Below, in pieces: positions 33,481 to 45,991 of a DNA stretch of 64,000 nucleotides. Under the pieces are notes generated by a model. That model did not search any database and was not told where the DNA came from. It saw only the letters and a list, made by a program, of their open reading frames with translations. Numbering within the stretch: position 1 is the stretch's first letter; each line of letters begins with the position of its first letter. A program made the translations under genes and the position numbers. The stretch comes from Agapanthus africanus (taxonomy: Eukaryota; Streptophyta; Magnoliopsida; Asparagales; Amaryllidaceae). Where the stretch lies: positions 633,570,189 to 633,634,188 of the forward strand of contig CM057338.1 in the NCBI GenBank assembly GCA_030015575.1, read 5' to 3'.

Positions 33481-35196
33481 CTAAGGCCATGTACTGGCGT
33501 ATCGAAGACCTATCATCTCGATCAGCCGCTCGAACTGAGTCTGGGGTAGGGCCTTCGTGAGTGGATCTGCAGTGTTGTTCTCCGTATTTACTCTCTTCAC
33601 CTCGATCTCCCGGCGATCTACGATCTCCCTGATCAGGTGGTACCGCCTCAAAATGTGCCTGGACTTCTGATGGGACCTGGGTTCCTTCGCTAAAGCTATA
33701 GCGCCGTTGTTGTCGCAATACAGTGGTATTGGATCAACAATGGTAGGAACCACCTGAAGCTCCGTGAGGAATTTCTTCATCCAGACAGCTTCCTTTGCGG
33801 TATCGCAAGCAGCTATGTACTCCGCTTCCATAGTTGAGTCTGCAACGGTCTCCTGCTTGGAACTCTTCCAGCAAACCGCCCCTCCATTGAGGGTAAAGAC
33901 ATAACCCGACATGGACTTGGAGTCATCCTTGTCACTCTGGAAGCTGGAGTCAGCAAAGGCCTCGAGCTGGAGGTCTTTTCCGCTATACCCTAAGAACATC
34001 TCTTTAGTCCTTCTCTGGTACTTGAGAATGTTCTTTACCGCTATCCAGTGTTTCTCCCCTGGGTTTGACTGATTACGGCTTACAACGCTCAATGCGTATG
34101 CTACATCTGGTCTGGTACATAACATCGCATACATTATAGAGCCTACCGCAGAAGCGTAGGGTATAATAGACTTGCGATCTCTTTCCAAATCAGTCTTGGG
34201 AGACATCTCTTTGGAGAGAGTGATCCCGTGACAAGCCGGTAAATTACCATGCTTGGAATCTTCCATACTGAACCTTTTAAGTATGGTGTCGATGTACCTT
34301 GACTGTGAAAGTCCCAACATCCTCTTAGATCTATCACAATAGATCTGGATCCACAGAATGTAGTTGGCATCGCCCAGGTCCTTCATGGAGAACCTCTGCG
34401 ACAAGAATTCTTTGACTGACTGGAGCATAGGAATATCATTTCCTATTTGGTGAATGTCATCCACGTACAAGACGAGGAATACCACAGTTCTCCCTACAAT
34501 CTTATTGTAAATGCATGGTTCATCTGGGTTTTTGATAAAGTCGAATTCTTTGACAGTATCATCAAAGCAGATGTTCCAACTCCGCGATGCCTGCTTAAGT
34601 CCATAGATGAACTTTAGCAACTTGCACACTTTACCGCTGCTCCTACTCTGAATGAATCCTTCTGGCTGATCCATATAGACGCACTCTTCCAAATTTCCAT
34701 TTTGGAAAGCCGTCTTTACATCCATCTGCCAGATTTCATAATCGTGGAAGGCAGCAATGGCAAGAAGGATCCGAATGGATTTCAGCATAGCCACTGGAGA
34801 AAAGGTCTCGTCATAGTCCAAACCAGGTCTTTGACGAAAACCCTTTGCAACATGTCTAGCTTTATAGGTCTCAACCAGCCCATCTACACCAATCTTCTTT
34901 CTGAAGATCCATTTGCAGCCTACGGGTTTTACCCCTTCTGGAGCAAAGTCCAAAGTCCAAACTTTGTTGGTGTACATGGACTCCATCTCGGGCCGCATTG
35001 CATCCAGTCAATTTACTGAGTCGCCGCTCTGAATGGCTTGCTGGAAGCTAGTAGGCTCACCATAATCCATGGTGCAATCCTCTCTATCCCCGTCTATGAG
35101 AAAACCGTAGTATCTCTCGGGCGGATGAGACTGCCTACTACTCCTGCGGAGTGGCGCTGGGATGTCCGGTTCTCTTGAAACTTCTGGTTCTTCCAA
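33481..35196 (-). pseudogene. RT-RNase H part of pol, element D
   Basis: The minus-strand reading covers the end of the integrase-RT linker (PPERYYGFLIDGD), RT with VKPVGCKWIF, YGLKQASRSW and LYVDDIHQIGND, and RNase H with MEAEYIAA and YCDNNGA, ending at 33481. A stop at 35008-35010 replaces the Trp of DSVKWLDAM. The YVDD catalytic motif persists. Positions 35197-35436, between this and the integrase frame, are out of frame. Confidence 0.9.
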
Positions 35197-35436
35197 GCTT
35201 TCAATAATAGTTTGTGGTTATGGAATTTCTTCCAGTCCTACTATGCTCCCACTTGCTTCTTTTTCTAAAAACTGATGTTCCAGAAAGTGGGCATGACGAG
35301 AAACAAAAACCTTTTGTTCCTCTGCTTAATAGAAAAAATACCCCCTGGAGTCCTTTGGGTATCCCACAAACTTACACAGTACTGAGCGTGCCTCAAGCTT
35401 GTCCGCATGCTGCTTTTTTACAAAAGCTAGACATCC

Positions 35437-36420
35437 CTATATCTTTAGATACTTAAGACAGGGTTTCTTCCCACACCACATCTGATATGGTATGGTAGGC
35501 ATAGTCTTGGAGGGAACCTTGTTCAAAAGATATGCAGCTGATTCTAGTGCATAACCCCAGAAGGATCGCGGCAACTCAGCCTTACTCATCATGGATCGAA
35601 CTATATCCAATAGGGTTCGATTCCTCCTTTCTGTTACACCGTTGTGTTGTGGTGTGTATGGAGGAGTAAGCTGAGAGAGAATTCCATTCTCTTTTAAGTA
35701 GCCCAGAAACTCGGTACTTAAGTATTCACCACCTCGATCAGATCTCAGTGTCTTGATACTTTTGCCTGTTTGTTTTTCAACTTCATTCTTATATTCCTGA
35801 AATTTCTCAAAGGCCTCGGATTTTTGCTTCATCAAGAAGGCATTCCCATACCTAGAGAAATCATCTGTGAAAGTAATGAAGTATGAATAACCACTTCGCG
35901 CATGCGTAGACATTGGACCACACACATCACTGTGTATGAGTCCCAATAGCTCACTTGCTCTTTCTCCGTGTCCAGTGAACGGAGTCTTTGTCATCTTTCC
36001 TATGAGACAAGATTCACAAGTGGCATAAGACTGATACTCGAACGGATCCAAGTATCCTTCTTTATGTAACTTTGTTAACCGTGTCTCATTAATGTGACCC
36101 AGTCTACAATGCCATAAGAAAGCCTGATTTAAATCCGGAGACATTCTTTTAAGTGTGTTCTGGACACTGAAGACCTGAGCTTGATTCAAAACGTATATAC
36201 CGTATTTCAATGTACCTGACCCAATCAGAACTTGATTTAGGTGGATGTTTACTACATCGCTTACAAAAGTAAAATCATATCCTTCCTTAGAAAGTAAGGA
36301 TACAGATATGATATTACAAGTTGCACCTGGAACATAAAAACAGTCACGCAGAATCAATATCTGCCCAGTTGTCAGTCCTAGATGATATTCCCCTACGGAT
36401 TCAGCATATTCCGTTAGCAA
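35437..36420 (-). pseudogene. Integrase part of pol, element D
   Basis: The 327-codon frame holds the end of the protease region (VGEYHLGL), the HHCC region (HCRLGHINETRL .. CESC) and the core DDFSRYG, RSDRGGEYL and PQHNGVTERRN. It stops at KYLKI, where A also has its Trp-to-stop change. A small deletion and frameshift near 36420 separate it from the upstream part. Confidence 0.9.
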
Positions 36421-37180
36421 CCCTGAGAGTCATATCACCTTTCCTGATAACCCTACAGTTTCTCAGAGCCTGTAATGAATTACAGATATGAGATCCTGAT
36501 CCGGTATCCAATACCTAGGAAGTAGGGTTAACTGACATACGGTTCTCTATTACAAACACACCCGAAGCCGAAGCCACAAAATGCTTCGAATTCTGGCTAC
36601 TGGCTTTGCAAGCCCTGCAATCCTTCTGCCAATGTTCATTCTTATAACAATAGGAACGTTCCTCTTTTACTACATCCTGTCCCGAAACTTCTGCCCTTCC
36701 CTTTCTTTCTACTTCCCTGGTTTCCTTCATGGTAGTAGGTAGGGCCTGTTGAACTAAGTCAGCATCTGACCCGTTCTTCAACGTGGTCTTCAGGCCCGTG
36801 AGCTCAAAAGAGCTGGTCTCTGTAAGGACGTTGCCCCTTACAGATGACCCGATAGCCAACCTCGCTGGAAGCAATTCGTTCGAGGTCTCATATCTTGCGA
36901 TACGAGATTGCTCTCCATATAAATCTTTGTTATGGAGGAAGATAGAAACTGAGTCCATCTTCTCGTGCTGCCTCTGGTATGTACCATCAACTGAGGCTAA
37001 CACGAGGCACTTGACTTTCGCACAGTCTTTTTCCGATGTCCTATGGATATGAATATCCGTGACAGGGGAAGCTGGACCTGAGACGGCAGGGGTTGGATTA
37101 GTTAAGGGTTGTCCCAGCTTGTCATGGGCAATGGACATCTGGACAGACCATTGCAAGTCATAACAGTCAGATTCAGTCAT
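36421..37180 (-). pseudogene. gag and protease start, element D
   Basis: The frame from 37180 to 36515 aligns to A's gag, but about 80-100 codons are missing before the zinc knuckle. The knuckle has lost its first cysteine (RSYCYKNEHWQKDC, where A has CFYC). A TAG at 36515-36517 replaces the conserved Trp of WVLDTGSG. The protease motif follows, at about 36422-36514, before a frame loss. This gag is almost certainly nonfunctional. Confidence 0.85.
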
Positions 37181-37704
37181 TTTATTATCTAGATGTTACC
37201 TAGGTGCGGTCACTGGGTCGCTGCAATTAAGAGAGAGAGAAGAAAACACTCAGCATGATGCTCTTGCAAGTTTAGATTGGTTTTTAATTTATCTAAACAG
37301 GATGGCTCCCACTGTCTCTCGAATCCCTCCTCAAACCATAAAGGAAGAATTAGTCAGGATCAATCTCACCGTACAATACTTGCTTAACCGTTCAGCCAGG
37401 CCAGTGTCGGTACTTCGAGGGAGGTTTTCCAACGCTTTCGCGAAGTTCCTTAATTAAGTAACCACTTTTCCCTGTGGGCGTAGCCCCGCTAACACCTTTC
37501 TAGACACCTACTAGGTTTATAGCATTGATCGTTAAGTGAGAAAGTTCCCGAGGAGTAGCATATACTCACAGTAGGATCGGGATCCAAATATCATTGCGTG
37601 ATAAAACTGAGGGAATCCTACCAGAATCATCACACTCCAAATGGTATGCAACGCTAGCAAGTTTCAGTACTTTTGAAACTCCCGATGTGGATTTTTGCCC
37701 CATG

Positions 37705-37915
37705 CTCTTATTACCTTGACGAAGGCCAACATATCATAAGTCACATGTCAAGTTCTACCCGTCATTGTCCAGGTTAATTTGAACCCACCCGTACATACCC
37801 TTGACGAAGGCCAAAATAGTAGTACGACTGTCACAAACCAATGCATCTATCTATGCTACAGATAAATATTCAGAAGCTACCAATCACTATGCCTTGGCGA
37901 AGGTCAAAATACATA
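37705..37915 (-). promoter_or_regulatory. Triple stem-loop array, element D
   Basis: On the minus strand the three copies occupy 37894-37907 (TTGAC-CTTC-GCCAA, one mismatch), 37801-37814 and 37716-37729 (TTGGC-CTTC-GTCAA). The spacing is 93 and 85 nt, the same as in A. The outer stem of the first copy is CTATG/CATAG. Confidence 0.68.
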
Positions 37916-39039
37916 GCTTGAATACTACTGTATATTTAACCGAAATGACGGAGGGCTACGAATGGTTTTGGCGAAACCGTGAACGTAGTGAACTTGATAT
38001 AATCGATGGAACGAGCGCTTTTAAAAGGAGTGGTTCAAGCTCCGCGTTTAAAAAGCTGGTTTTTGAAAAGAACCGAGTGGTTTTGAAAGTGTTCCAACGA
38101 CTTTTACTTGGTTTATTTTCTTGCATTAGTTTTTTTAATGCGTCCCATCATTTAATCCTACCATTACAGAAAACAATCAAAATATGACGTACGCTTATGC
38201 TATTCGCATTCGCCACGGGACCCCATCATCACCCGTTAGGTTACTTAACTAACGACAGAGCGGGGGCTGGGCTAGCGCGGCTGAAAAACATAAGCAATGC
38301 CTAAATAGATATCATATATAGATATATAGCAATGATAGCCATTACAGATCACAGATGAACACTTTGGATATACTAGGAATACGCATTCCGTACGAGCCTG
38401 TAACGAAAAGCGGATTACATGGTCGCGATGAATAGCCAATACCCCACCCAAGACCCCTACGGGTGCGGCAAACTACCCGCCAAGTACCCGAAGCGAAGCA
38501 ACCTCCCTCAACACCGTGAGTAGGCCACTCGGCACTTCGGGATACCCGGTAGTTTGTGCACCCCCTCCATGGGTCTATCTTAGGAGCAAAAACAGTAAAA
38601 AGAATTATACAATGACGGCTACAACCCTGACCCGGTTGTGCGGCCATACAAATAATATTACATCAATTTATAAATTTTACAATGAATGAAAGAAAAAAGA
38701 AACTCTCATCTCACATCCACCCCGGCTATTCATCCGCGACAATCCATCGAGTTCATATCCACAAACCATCAACATTACAGATCACAGATATGTATAACCC
38801 CCACTAATTGACTTATAGCGATTAGTAGACGTTCAATACATATATCACATCACAGATAATATCCATTAGCCAAAGTGTACGGAATACCGATCAAAATACG
38901 GATTTTTGACTACCCCAAAAGTCAATTTGCTCTCTGGAAAATCTGGGTAGAAAAATCATGTATTAAAAATCCCAAAACAGCCAAACTAAAATACTGCACA
39001 AAACCCGATCCAGTGTCGAGTCAAAACGGCGACGGAACC

Positions 39040-39064
39040 GCGACAATGAGCATGTCATTGCCGC
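39040..39064 (-). promoter_or_regulatory. Leader hairpin, element D
   Basis: The arms GCGACAATGA and TCATTGCCGC pair at 9 of 10 positions around a 5-nt loop, inside a CCGCGG-rich stretch about 205 nt from the primer site. The arms differ from those in A, but a hairpin is kept at the same place. Confidence 0.5.
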
Positions 39065-39269
39065 GGAACCGCGGTCGTTTGATCGATTCACTGGATCGTT
39101 TTTCTGCAGTGTTTTCACAAAATCCTGAGATGATTTTTCATATATTTTAAATCACATTTTAAGCAGTATGAAAATCGACAGAAACTTGAGGTTTTGAGGA
39201 CCTGTTTTGCGACTTTTTTCCGATCGATGTTCTAAACACTTTGCTAACTTACTAGCTTATGTTTAGCTA

Positions 39270-39282
39270 GGCTCTGATACCA
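39270..39282 (-). other. Primer binding site of element D
   Basis: GGCTCTGATACCA is the reverse complement of the TGGTATCAGAGCC site, one base inside the right LTR. Confidence 0.92.
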
Positions 39283-39283
39283 C

Positions 39284-41467
39284 TGTAAGTCCACGTTGCT
39301 CATCCCGGTTCTTACGGAGAGGCGGAAACGACGAAAAACAATGATTTGGCGCAAGGCAACATGGACTTAAAGCACGGATCTTTGCTAAACTAGTAACTAG
39401 TAAACTACAAGAGGCATTAACTACTATGCTGTAGAAAGTATACCTCACGAAACCGGTCCTTCGGGTCTTCAATCCGCTGTCCCGCTCGTCCATCCAAGCT
39501 CCAAGTGTCGATCCGGACCTTGGGCACCTCCGCGGCCTTCTTGAGTCGAAGACGATCCACCCGAGAGTTGTACACCGAGCTCCACTTTGAGCCGAGGCAA
39601 CTAGGGCGACGAGATCGCTAATCTAGAAGCCCTAGGTTGTGTAGAAGTGATGTATGGATGTGTTTGTCTTTGTGGGATCTTTTTCTCTCAACACATGAGA
39701 TCAAAAGATAGAATCAAGAGGAGGAAGAAGGAGGAGAACTTAGCAACCATGAGTGCTCATTTTCTTTTCTTCTCATGAGAAAGAGCAAGAGAGAGAAATG
39801 AGAATGAATTATGAGCTAAAGAAAATGAGCCATGGTTCAATAATGCAAAAACATTATCATTACTAATCCCATCAAGATAAAGTTGATGGCTACATTGAAA
39901 TGACCATTTTCATAATCAAAGGAAAAAGAAAATCAAAAGAAGAGTGTAGATCTCTCATGAAGGTCAATGGTCAACCCCGGTCAACTGGTCAACAAAGTCA
40001 AGAGAGGTCATGGTGGTCAAATGGTCAATGCAATTAGCCATCATAAAATTATCACTAAAAGGATTAGTAAACAATGTCCCCGGCTCATAATGGTTTTGAC
40101 CGAACGAATTGCCAAAACCCTAATGAGCATGCCACATAACGGTTTTGGCCGAACCAACTTCCAAAACCCTAATGAGGCACCTCCTCCTTCATCACTCCTC
40201 AAAACTGTGCATACACACCAGCATCCGCATTTCGTAGAATGCGAATGCACTGAAGACAAAACAAATCCATCCGTGCAATACTAGGATCCGGCTTAAACCA
40301 AAGCCCACAAGTATTGCCTGCCCGAACAACATACGCACACAAGTGTACGCAAGTGATCGCAGCCCTACAGTAAAACCATACGACCTCTACACGTTTCGCT
40401 CAATACAGGAAAACTCTCTGTGTGGGACTCTAAAGACTCGACACTATGCTGGCAGTGGGTTTAACCACAGACCGCAAGCGGCACTAGATATACGTAACGG
40501 TCCCCAGGTAGATGTCGATAAGAAGGCCGATGAGGTAAACCCATCTGAACTCCTACTGAGCCTGTATGTGACAATCTCCGTACAGTCCGGTCTGTTCGTC
40601 TGATACATCGCATGGCGAACCTAGGGGGGTGGTGAACGTCAGTCACCTAATAGGGTACAAGTCGTGTCGGAGTGTAGCCCAGAACACCCTGAGATAACAC
40701 TAGAAACCTACCAGTATATCTCGCTTGCCCAGGCCAGGGACTACTTGTGTAATGGCTCTCCTAGACACAGCGCGATGTCAACCCCCAATACCGGGAGAGA
40801 CGAATCTTGTCTAACCGTCACTGTCTCCAAGTGCTTCGTGACTGCACCTAACTACTACCTGTTTGCATGACTCTTTTGAGCCGTGGTAGGGTAGTAATCT
40901 AAGTACAGCGGGAACACACTCGAGGCGAAGTGACAGTGTCAAGTCGGCGGACTAAGCTGTACTCATGTCACCTGGGAATTGATAACTGACGATAGGTATA
41001 ATACCAACCAACAGTTCCCGATGAGTCCTGTCCAGTGTACTCGTAACCTAACGAGCCCCCGCATACTATCTCAAGTACGACGTACTGACGGCTGTAGGAC
41101 AGACCGTCTCCCCCGCTAGGATGAGAAGCGCATACGCTAGTCTACTCCGGAGTATCGATGCCCTGTCTCGATAGTCCTACGACTAGGGACCTGTATAAGG
41201 ATGTGCTTATGGATTACCCAGCCCCCACGAGTGTGAGCGCCATCACAACGCTGATAATCAAGCAAAAATCATAAGGGCTCTACTAATATGTATATAAGCG
41301 ATATGCTAAAAGAAACACATGCACATATTGAAGTAGAGACAAACCAAGTAGCATACTACCATTTTGAGCAAGATTTGTCTATACAACTGTAAATATCCCA
41401 GGCTTCCATTAAGTAATATACAAGCCAGTATGATACAGTAATGGCCTCTAGGGCATATACACTAACA
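39284..41467 (-). repeat. Right (5') LTR of element D
   Basis: This complete LTR is 2184 bp, from TGTAAGTCCACG to ACTAACA on the plus strand. It pairs with 31437-33466. Its copy of the 12-bp palindrome has one mismatch (40728-40739). Confidence 0.93.
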
Positions 41468-43306
41468 ATATCCATCGATGTTTAACATCAAGGATGGTGT
41501 ACGGGTGCTTAGTGGAGACTGGGTACACTGGACGGACTCGCCGAGAACTCCCAGATGGTGATATACCACACGTCAGATGGCAGTTCTCCGGTGACACTGG
41601 TACAGGGTAGTCTGTAGACCCGAGATCGTCATAGAGTCTTGTGTGATTCCCACTGTGCTTTGATTTCCACCTTACCACGTCCAAGAGGGCATGCAAAACG
41701 GTGGCTTTTGGGTACAGTCCCGAATCTTATGGAGGCAATGAGCGATAGGAGGGGATTCGTCTCTCCCGGTATAGGGAGTTGATGTTGTGCTGTGTTCGAT
41801 TGGCTATAACTGGAAGTACCTGGCCAGGGCTGATATAGAGATATACTGGTAAGTGTTACCAATAGTTTATCGACCTGTTATGAGCCTCACATCGACACGA
41901 CTTATCGGTTACTGGGGTCTGACGTATACCACCCCTAGACTTGATATGCGACATATCAGACGAATAGACCGGACTGTACGGGAGTGTTACTGATTGGATT
42001 CACAGGAGAACGGACAGGCTAGCTTGTTGATCTTCTGATCGCTCAATACCTGGGTGGCTGTTACGTTTAGCTGACCGCTTGCAGCTTGTAGGTGTTTGAT
42101 ATGATCATCACCTGCTACCGGCGTATTGACGATTCTTTAGAGTCCTACACAGAGGTTTCTTGGCTCAGGAAAAACGGAGTAGAGGCACATATGTGATATG
42201 TGCAGGACCGAGGATAATGCGATATGAGAAACCGTATTATATTCTTGCGATATTTAGTTATGAACCGGGTCATCGGATCAAGTGTTGATTCGATGAATTG
42301 GTACATGATATATTAGTCGGTTATATTCGATATAGCCGGATCGTCGGATCAAGTGTTGATTCGATGATTTAATGCATAAGGATATATATGATATATTGTA
42401 TTACATTATCTAATATTGGCTCGCTTTATTATTTCATTTTCTTACCGGATTAATACATTGATATATATGCGATATATGTTAATTGTATTATTTTTTTTTG
42501 TTGCAAATATATAATATATATGTGATATATATTATTGTGACATGATATGATTTATTATGAAACATGTTTAAGGATGATAAAAAGGGATTAGGGTTTGATT
42601 AGGGTTAGCTCCTTCTTGTTCATTCTAGAAGGATTCTCTTTTGTCTTGGTTAAGATATTATGGTTGATACTTATCCTTGACTCATACTTAACCTAACCAA
42701 ACCCTAGTTCTAGTTTATTCTTTACAAAGGTTTAGCCTCTCATCCTTGACCGTGGTTCCATTATCAATCATATACTCTTATCTACTATTCATCACAAAAG
42801 GATTATTCTCATTATTCTTCATCTTCTTCCTTCTTGAGTTTGAGAGAGAGTTCACTTGTGATTTCTTTTGTGATGAGTTCTTATGAGAAAATGATATAAA
42901 AAGAAAGCATAAATAGTACTCCATCATCCTCATCTAATCTAGCCCATTAGATTAGGGTGTTCACCTCATTAGAGTGAGAGAGCTTGAGCTATTGCAATTT
43001 CGACGTAGATCATCGGAGAAAAGGAATACGACAAGCTATCATGGATCGTTCGAGTCGTGGAGCCTCTCTTGAGTCCGGGAGATCATGGATCGCGGCGAAG
43101 GGACTTGTACTCAGAGCTTGTGAAGTGAAGGAGCGGACTACAAAGGTTGTAATCCCTCAAACTTAGTATTAAAGATGTTATCTTGCATGCTAAACCCTAA
43201 TAATCTAGCAAAGATCCCTTCTTTTGGTTGTTCGGCACATCTAAAATTTTATTCGGGCATGTTTGATGCTTTATGAACCTTCACAAGAGTGCCTAGGAAC
43301 CCTACA
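41468..43306 (+). repeat. 5' LTR of element E (right part)
   Basis: It matches the E 3' LTR from about 49626 onward and ends in CCTACA just before the primer site. A run of ATATATG-type repeats (about 42370-42540) and a T-run lie in the middle. A small ORF at 42984-43166 recurs at 61219-61401 only because both are LTR copies. Confidence 0.92.
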
Positions 43307-43307
43307 G

Positions 43308-43320
43308 TGGTATCAGAGCC
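43308..43320 (+). other. Primer binding site of element E
   Basis: TGGTATCAGAGCC lies one base after the LTR end. Confidence 0.93.
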
Positions 43321-44777
43321 TAGCCAGAGCATTAGGCGACGTGTTTACGAAGTTAAAATTCCGATCGAACCCGAACCGACAAAAATGAACCCCTCTCTGG
43401 ATATTTTTCAAAAATGCGATTTTTTCTGAATTAAAAATACCTGAAAAATACATCAGACAAAAATAAGAATAACTGTGAAATACGAAGAATTGATCCGTAG
43501 AGACGACCGCGGAATCACGGCCGTACCCTGCTTGGGCCGGAGTTCCGCGGCAGTACTGTTTGATGTGACAAGTTTAATTTCACAGTAATTCGTTTTTAAT
43601 TCTTGTAAGGTTTCTTGTATTTTTATTTTTACTCAAGTGTTGAGTATTCTGCGGTTTATTTTGTAATCGTAGATTCGATCGGAAAATTTAAATTCGTTAA
43701 TATTTCCGGATATTTAGAAACTGTTAAATTGTTCGAACGGATATCATTAACTCAATTTTTCCCGGCACGAAAATCATTCAAGTGTTGAATTTTTCTCGGG
43801 TTTAAAATCTTTCGGAAAACCGTGCATGTGACGCGATGGACCCTCTAGAAGACAACAAACCTTAACTCGATTATGTGACCGTCTTGAACTGCCTTTTGAA
43901 CTTTCGGGTTTGGGGCAGTACGGCGTGCCACATGTGAGGCGTTGGCTTGACACTTCTACGGTTGGACCGTTGCTACTGTGACGTATTCTGGAACTTTTGA
44001 ACTCCGCTCAAGTGTTGAGCTATTTAGGAAATCTTGGATATTTGATTATTTGATCGGAAAGTTTAATAATGTCTATTTATCTGGAATGTGATACAATATG
44101 TGGAATTCATAGAGTTAGGCATGAAATGCGAAGTATGTGATATTTCGGATTTACGATGTCTAAAGTGATTGTGGATTCCAAATATTGTAGTTTTACAATT
44201 TCTTTTCTGTGACCGTAAGTGTAGTATGTAGTTGTATTGCCGGTTTTCGTTGCTATACGACAACGACGATCGGTGTATGCATACTTACTTACGTTGATGA
44301 TATGTGATATTATGTGATGCTGTGATATGTTATATTGGATCGTCGTGTTCTGAATAGCCCGGGGTTTTATGTGAGATGGGGGTTTTTATTTTCATTCATG
44401 TAAAATTCATTTGTATGTAATATTCTTTTATTGGGGTACTTTCGGGATGAGGTTGATGTCACCCTTGTATATTGTTTACTTTTCCGCATTAGGTAGACCC
44501 AAGGAGGGGAGCACAAGTAACCGGGTTCTAGGGTCCAGTAGGAGGCCATCTCGAGGAGTCGAGACCGGGTCTCCTAACCCTAGAATTGGCAGTGTTACTT
44601 GCCGCTCTCGTAGGGGTCTTGGGATGTGGGTTTGGCTATTCATTGCTACCGTGGAATCCGTGTTTTATACAGGCTCGTATTGAAAACACGGACGTCCTGG
44701 TATATCCAATATTTCATATATGTTCTTCTGCTGCAATGTTCTGTGATGAGATCATATTACTGCCTGAGACGAATACT

Positions 44778-44810
<33 letters not shown>

Positions 44811-44958
44811 GCTGATATATAAATATTACTGCTTTTGTTTCTTCTGTGATGCTTAAGAAGCATAAGCTGATGGGATTTTTTTATTAATGAGATTAATAAA
44901 AGGAAAAGAAACCTAAAAGATGTTGTAGAATCTAAACTTTATAAAAAGGGTAGCTACA

Positions 44959-45200
44959 GTTTTGCTTTGCATAGCGGTATATATGATATACCCTGCACCT
45001 TATTCGATGAGGAAAGAACCGAGATCCCTTCACCGGGAGTGACCTCTTTAACGAAACTGGCACATGCTACAAAACTCGGTTTGTCTTTTGATTGCTTTTA
45101 GAGTTTTGCTTTGCACAGTGATATATGATATGTCCTGCACCATATTCGATGAGGAAAGAGCCGAGATCCTTTCACCGGGAGTGACCTCTTTAGCAAAACT
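44959..45200 (+). repeat. Duplicated leader unit, element E
   Basis: Two ~100-bp copies, offset by about 144 bp, share GTTTTGCTTTGCA at one end and CACCGGGAGTGACCTCTTTA at the other. The same unit, also duplicated, occurs in F (56956-57200). Confidence 0.75.
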
Positions 45201-45335
45201 AATGAAAGCCTAAAAAACACTCCATTTCAAAATTTCACATGATTCTACGACGATATCAAGTTCATTACGCTCATGGTTTTCTGAAAAACCTGCGTAGCCC
45301 TCCGTCATTTTAGATAAGTACTACTTAGTATTCGT

Positions 45336-45548
45336 GCTACGGTAGTTTGACATTCGTCAAGGCGTAGTGTACGGTAGCTAACTAGTATTTATCTGCTTAT
45401 GCATATGATGCAGATTGGATTAGGGTATTCGTACGACATTGTTTGGCATTCGTCAAGGGTCGTGCGGGTGGGTTTAATTCAATTAAGAAATGCACGGGTT
45501 GAACTTGACTAGTGGACTATGGGATGTTTGGCATTCGTCAAGGTCATA
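45336..45548 (+). promoter_or_regulatory. Triple stem-loop array, element E
   Basis: The copies are at 45347-45360 (TTGAC-ATTC-GTCAA), 45443-45456 and 45528-45541 (TTGGC-ATTC-GTCAA). The spacing is 96 and 85 nt. Outer stems include CTACG/CGTAG for the first and an 8-bp CGTACGAC/GTCGTGCG for the second. Confidence 0.7.
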
Positions 45549-45991
45549 GAACGCTGGGGTAAAATATTATTAGGAATTTCAAGTGTTGAAATTTACAATG
45601 AGATTGCATACCTTCTATGAGATAGTTGTATCCCGATACCCGCTGCGAGTAAGAATTACTCCTGGGAGAGTTTTACACATTACAATTAGCCGATCAAGTA
45701 GGTGTCTAGAAAAGTGTTAACGGGGTTATGCCTATGGGAAAACGAGGTTTACTTTAATTAGGTCCGTACGAAAGCACGGGGAACTTCCCTCAAGTACCGA
45801 CACTGATCTGGCTAGAAGATTGACGAAATTGTAGGGTGTAATTAATCCCGGCTAATCTTACCTTTTAGTGTTTGAAGGTAGATTTGATAAAAACAGTGGG
45901 AGACATCCTGATTAGATAAGATAATAACCAATCTAATCTTGCAAGAGCATACGCTACAGTGTTTTCTTCTCTCTCTCTCTAGGTAGAGACC

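Larger units (their letters stand above)
37181..39269 (-). other. Leader of element D
   Basis: The layout parallels A's leader: pyrimidine tract plus CAG (about 37221-37245), the triple stem-loops (37705-37915), the CGTTAG/CTAACG stem-loop (38234-38254), a small ORF (38342-38647) closely resembling A's leader ORF, and a hairpin near 39040-39064. No gene is supported. Confidence 0.75.
31437..41467 (-). mobile_element. Element D: decayed Ty1/copia element, same family as A, reversed
   Basis: The left (3') LTR 31437-33466 lacks its outer ~153 bp, because A inserted there and the remainder lies left of the window. The polypurine tract is at 33467-33479, pol and gag on the minus strand at 33481-37180, the leader to 39269, the primer site at 39270-39282, and the right (5') LTR at 39284-41467. 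The LTRs differ by a few percent, more than those of A, B, C or F, so D is older, as the nesting requires. Its right flank is E's 5' LTR. Confidence 0.92.
43321..45991 (+). other. Leader of element E
   Basis: A 2.7-kb leader without a gene. It holds a GC-rich hairpin (about 43506-43551), the block shared with B and C (about 43842-43982), an AT microsatellite (44779-44815), a duplicated ~100-bp unit (44959-45057 and 45103-45200), the triple stem-loops (45336-45548) and a pyrimidine tract ending in TAG before the start codon. It lacks the CCGTTAG/CTAACGG stem-loop of the other leaders. Confidence 0.75.
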
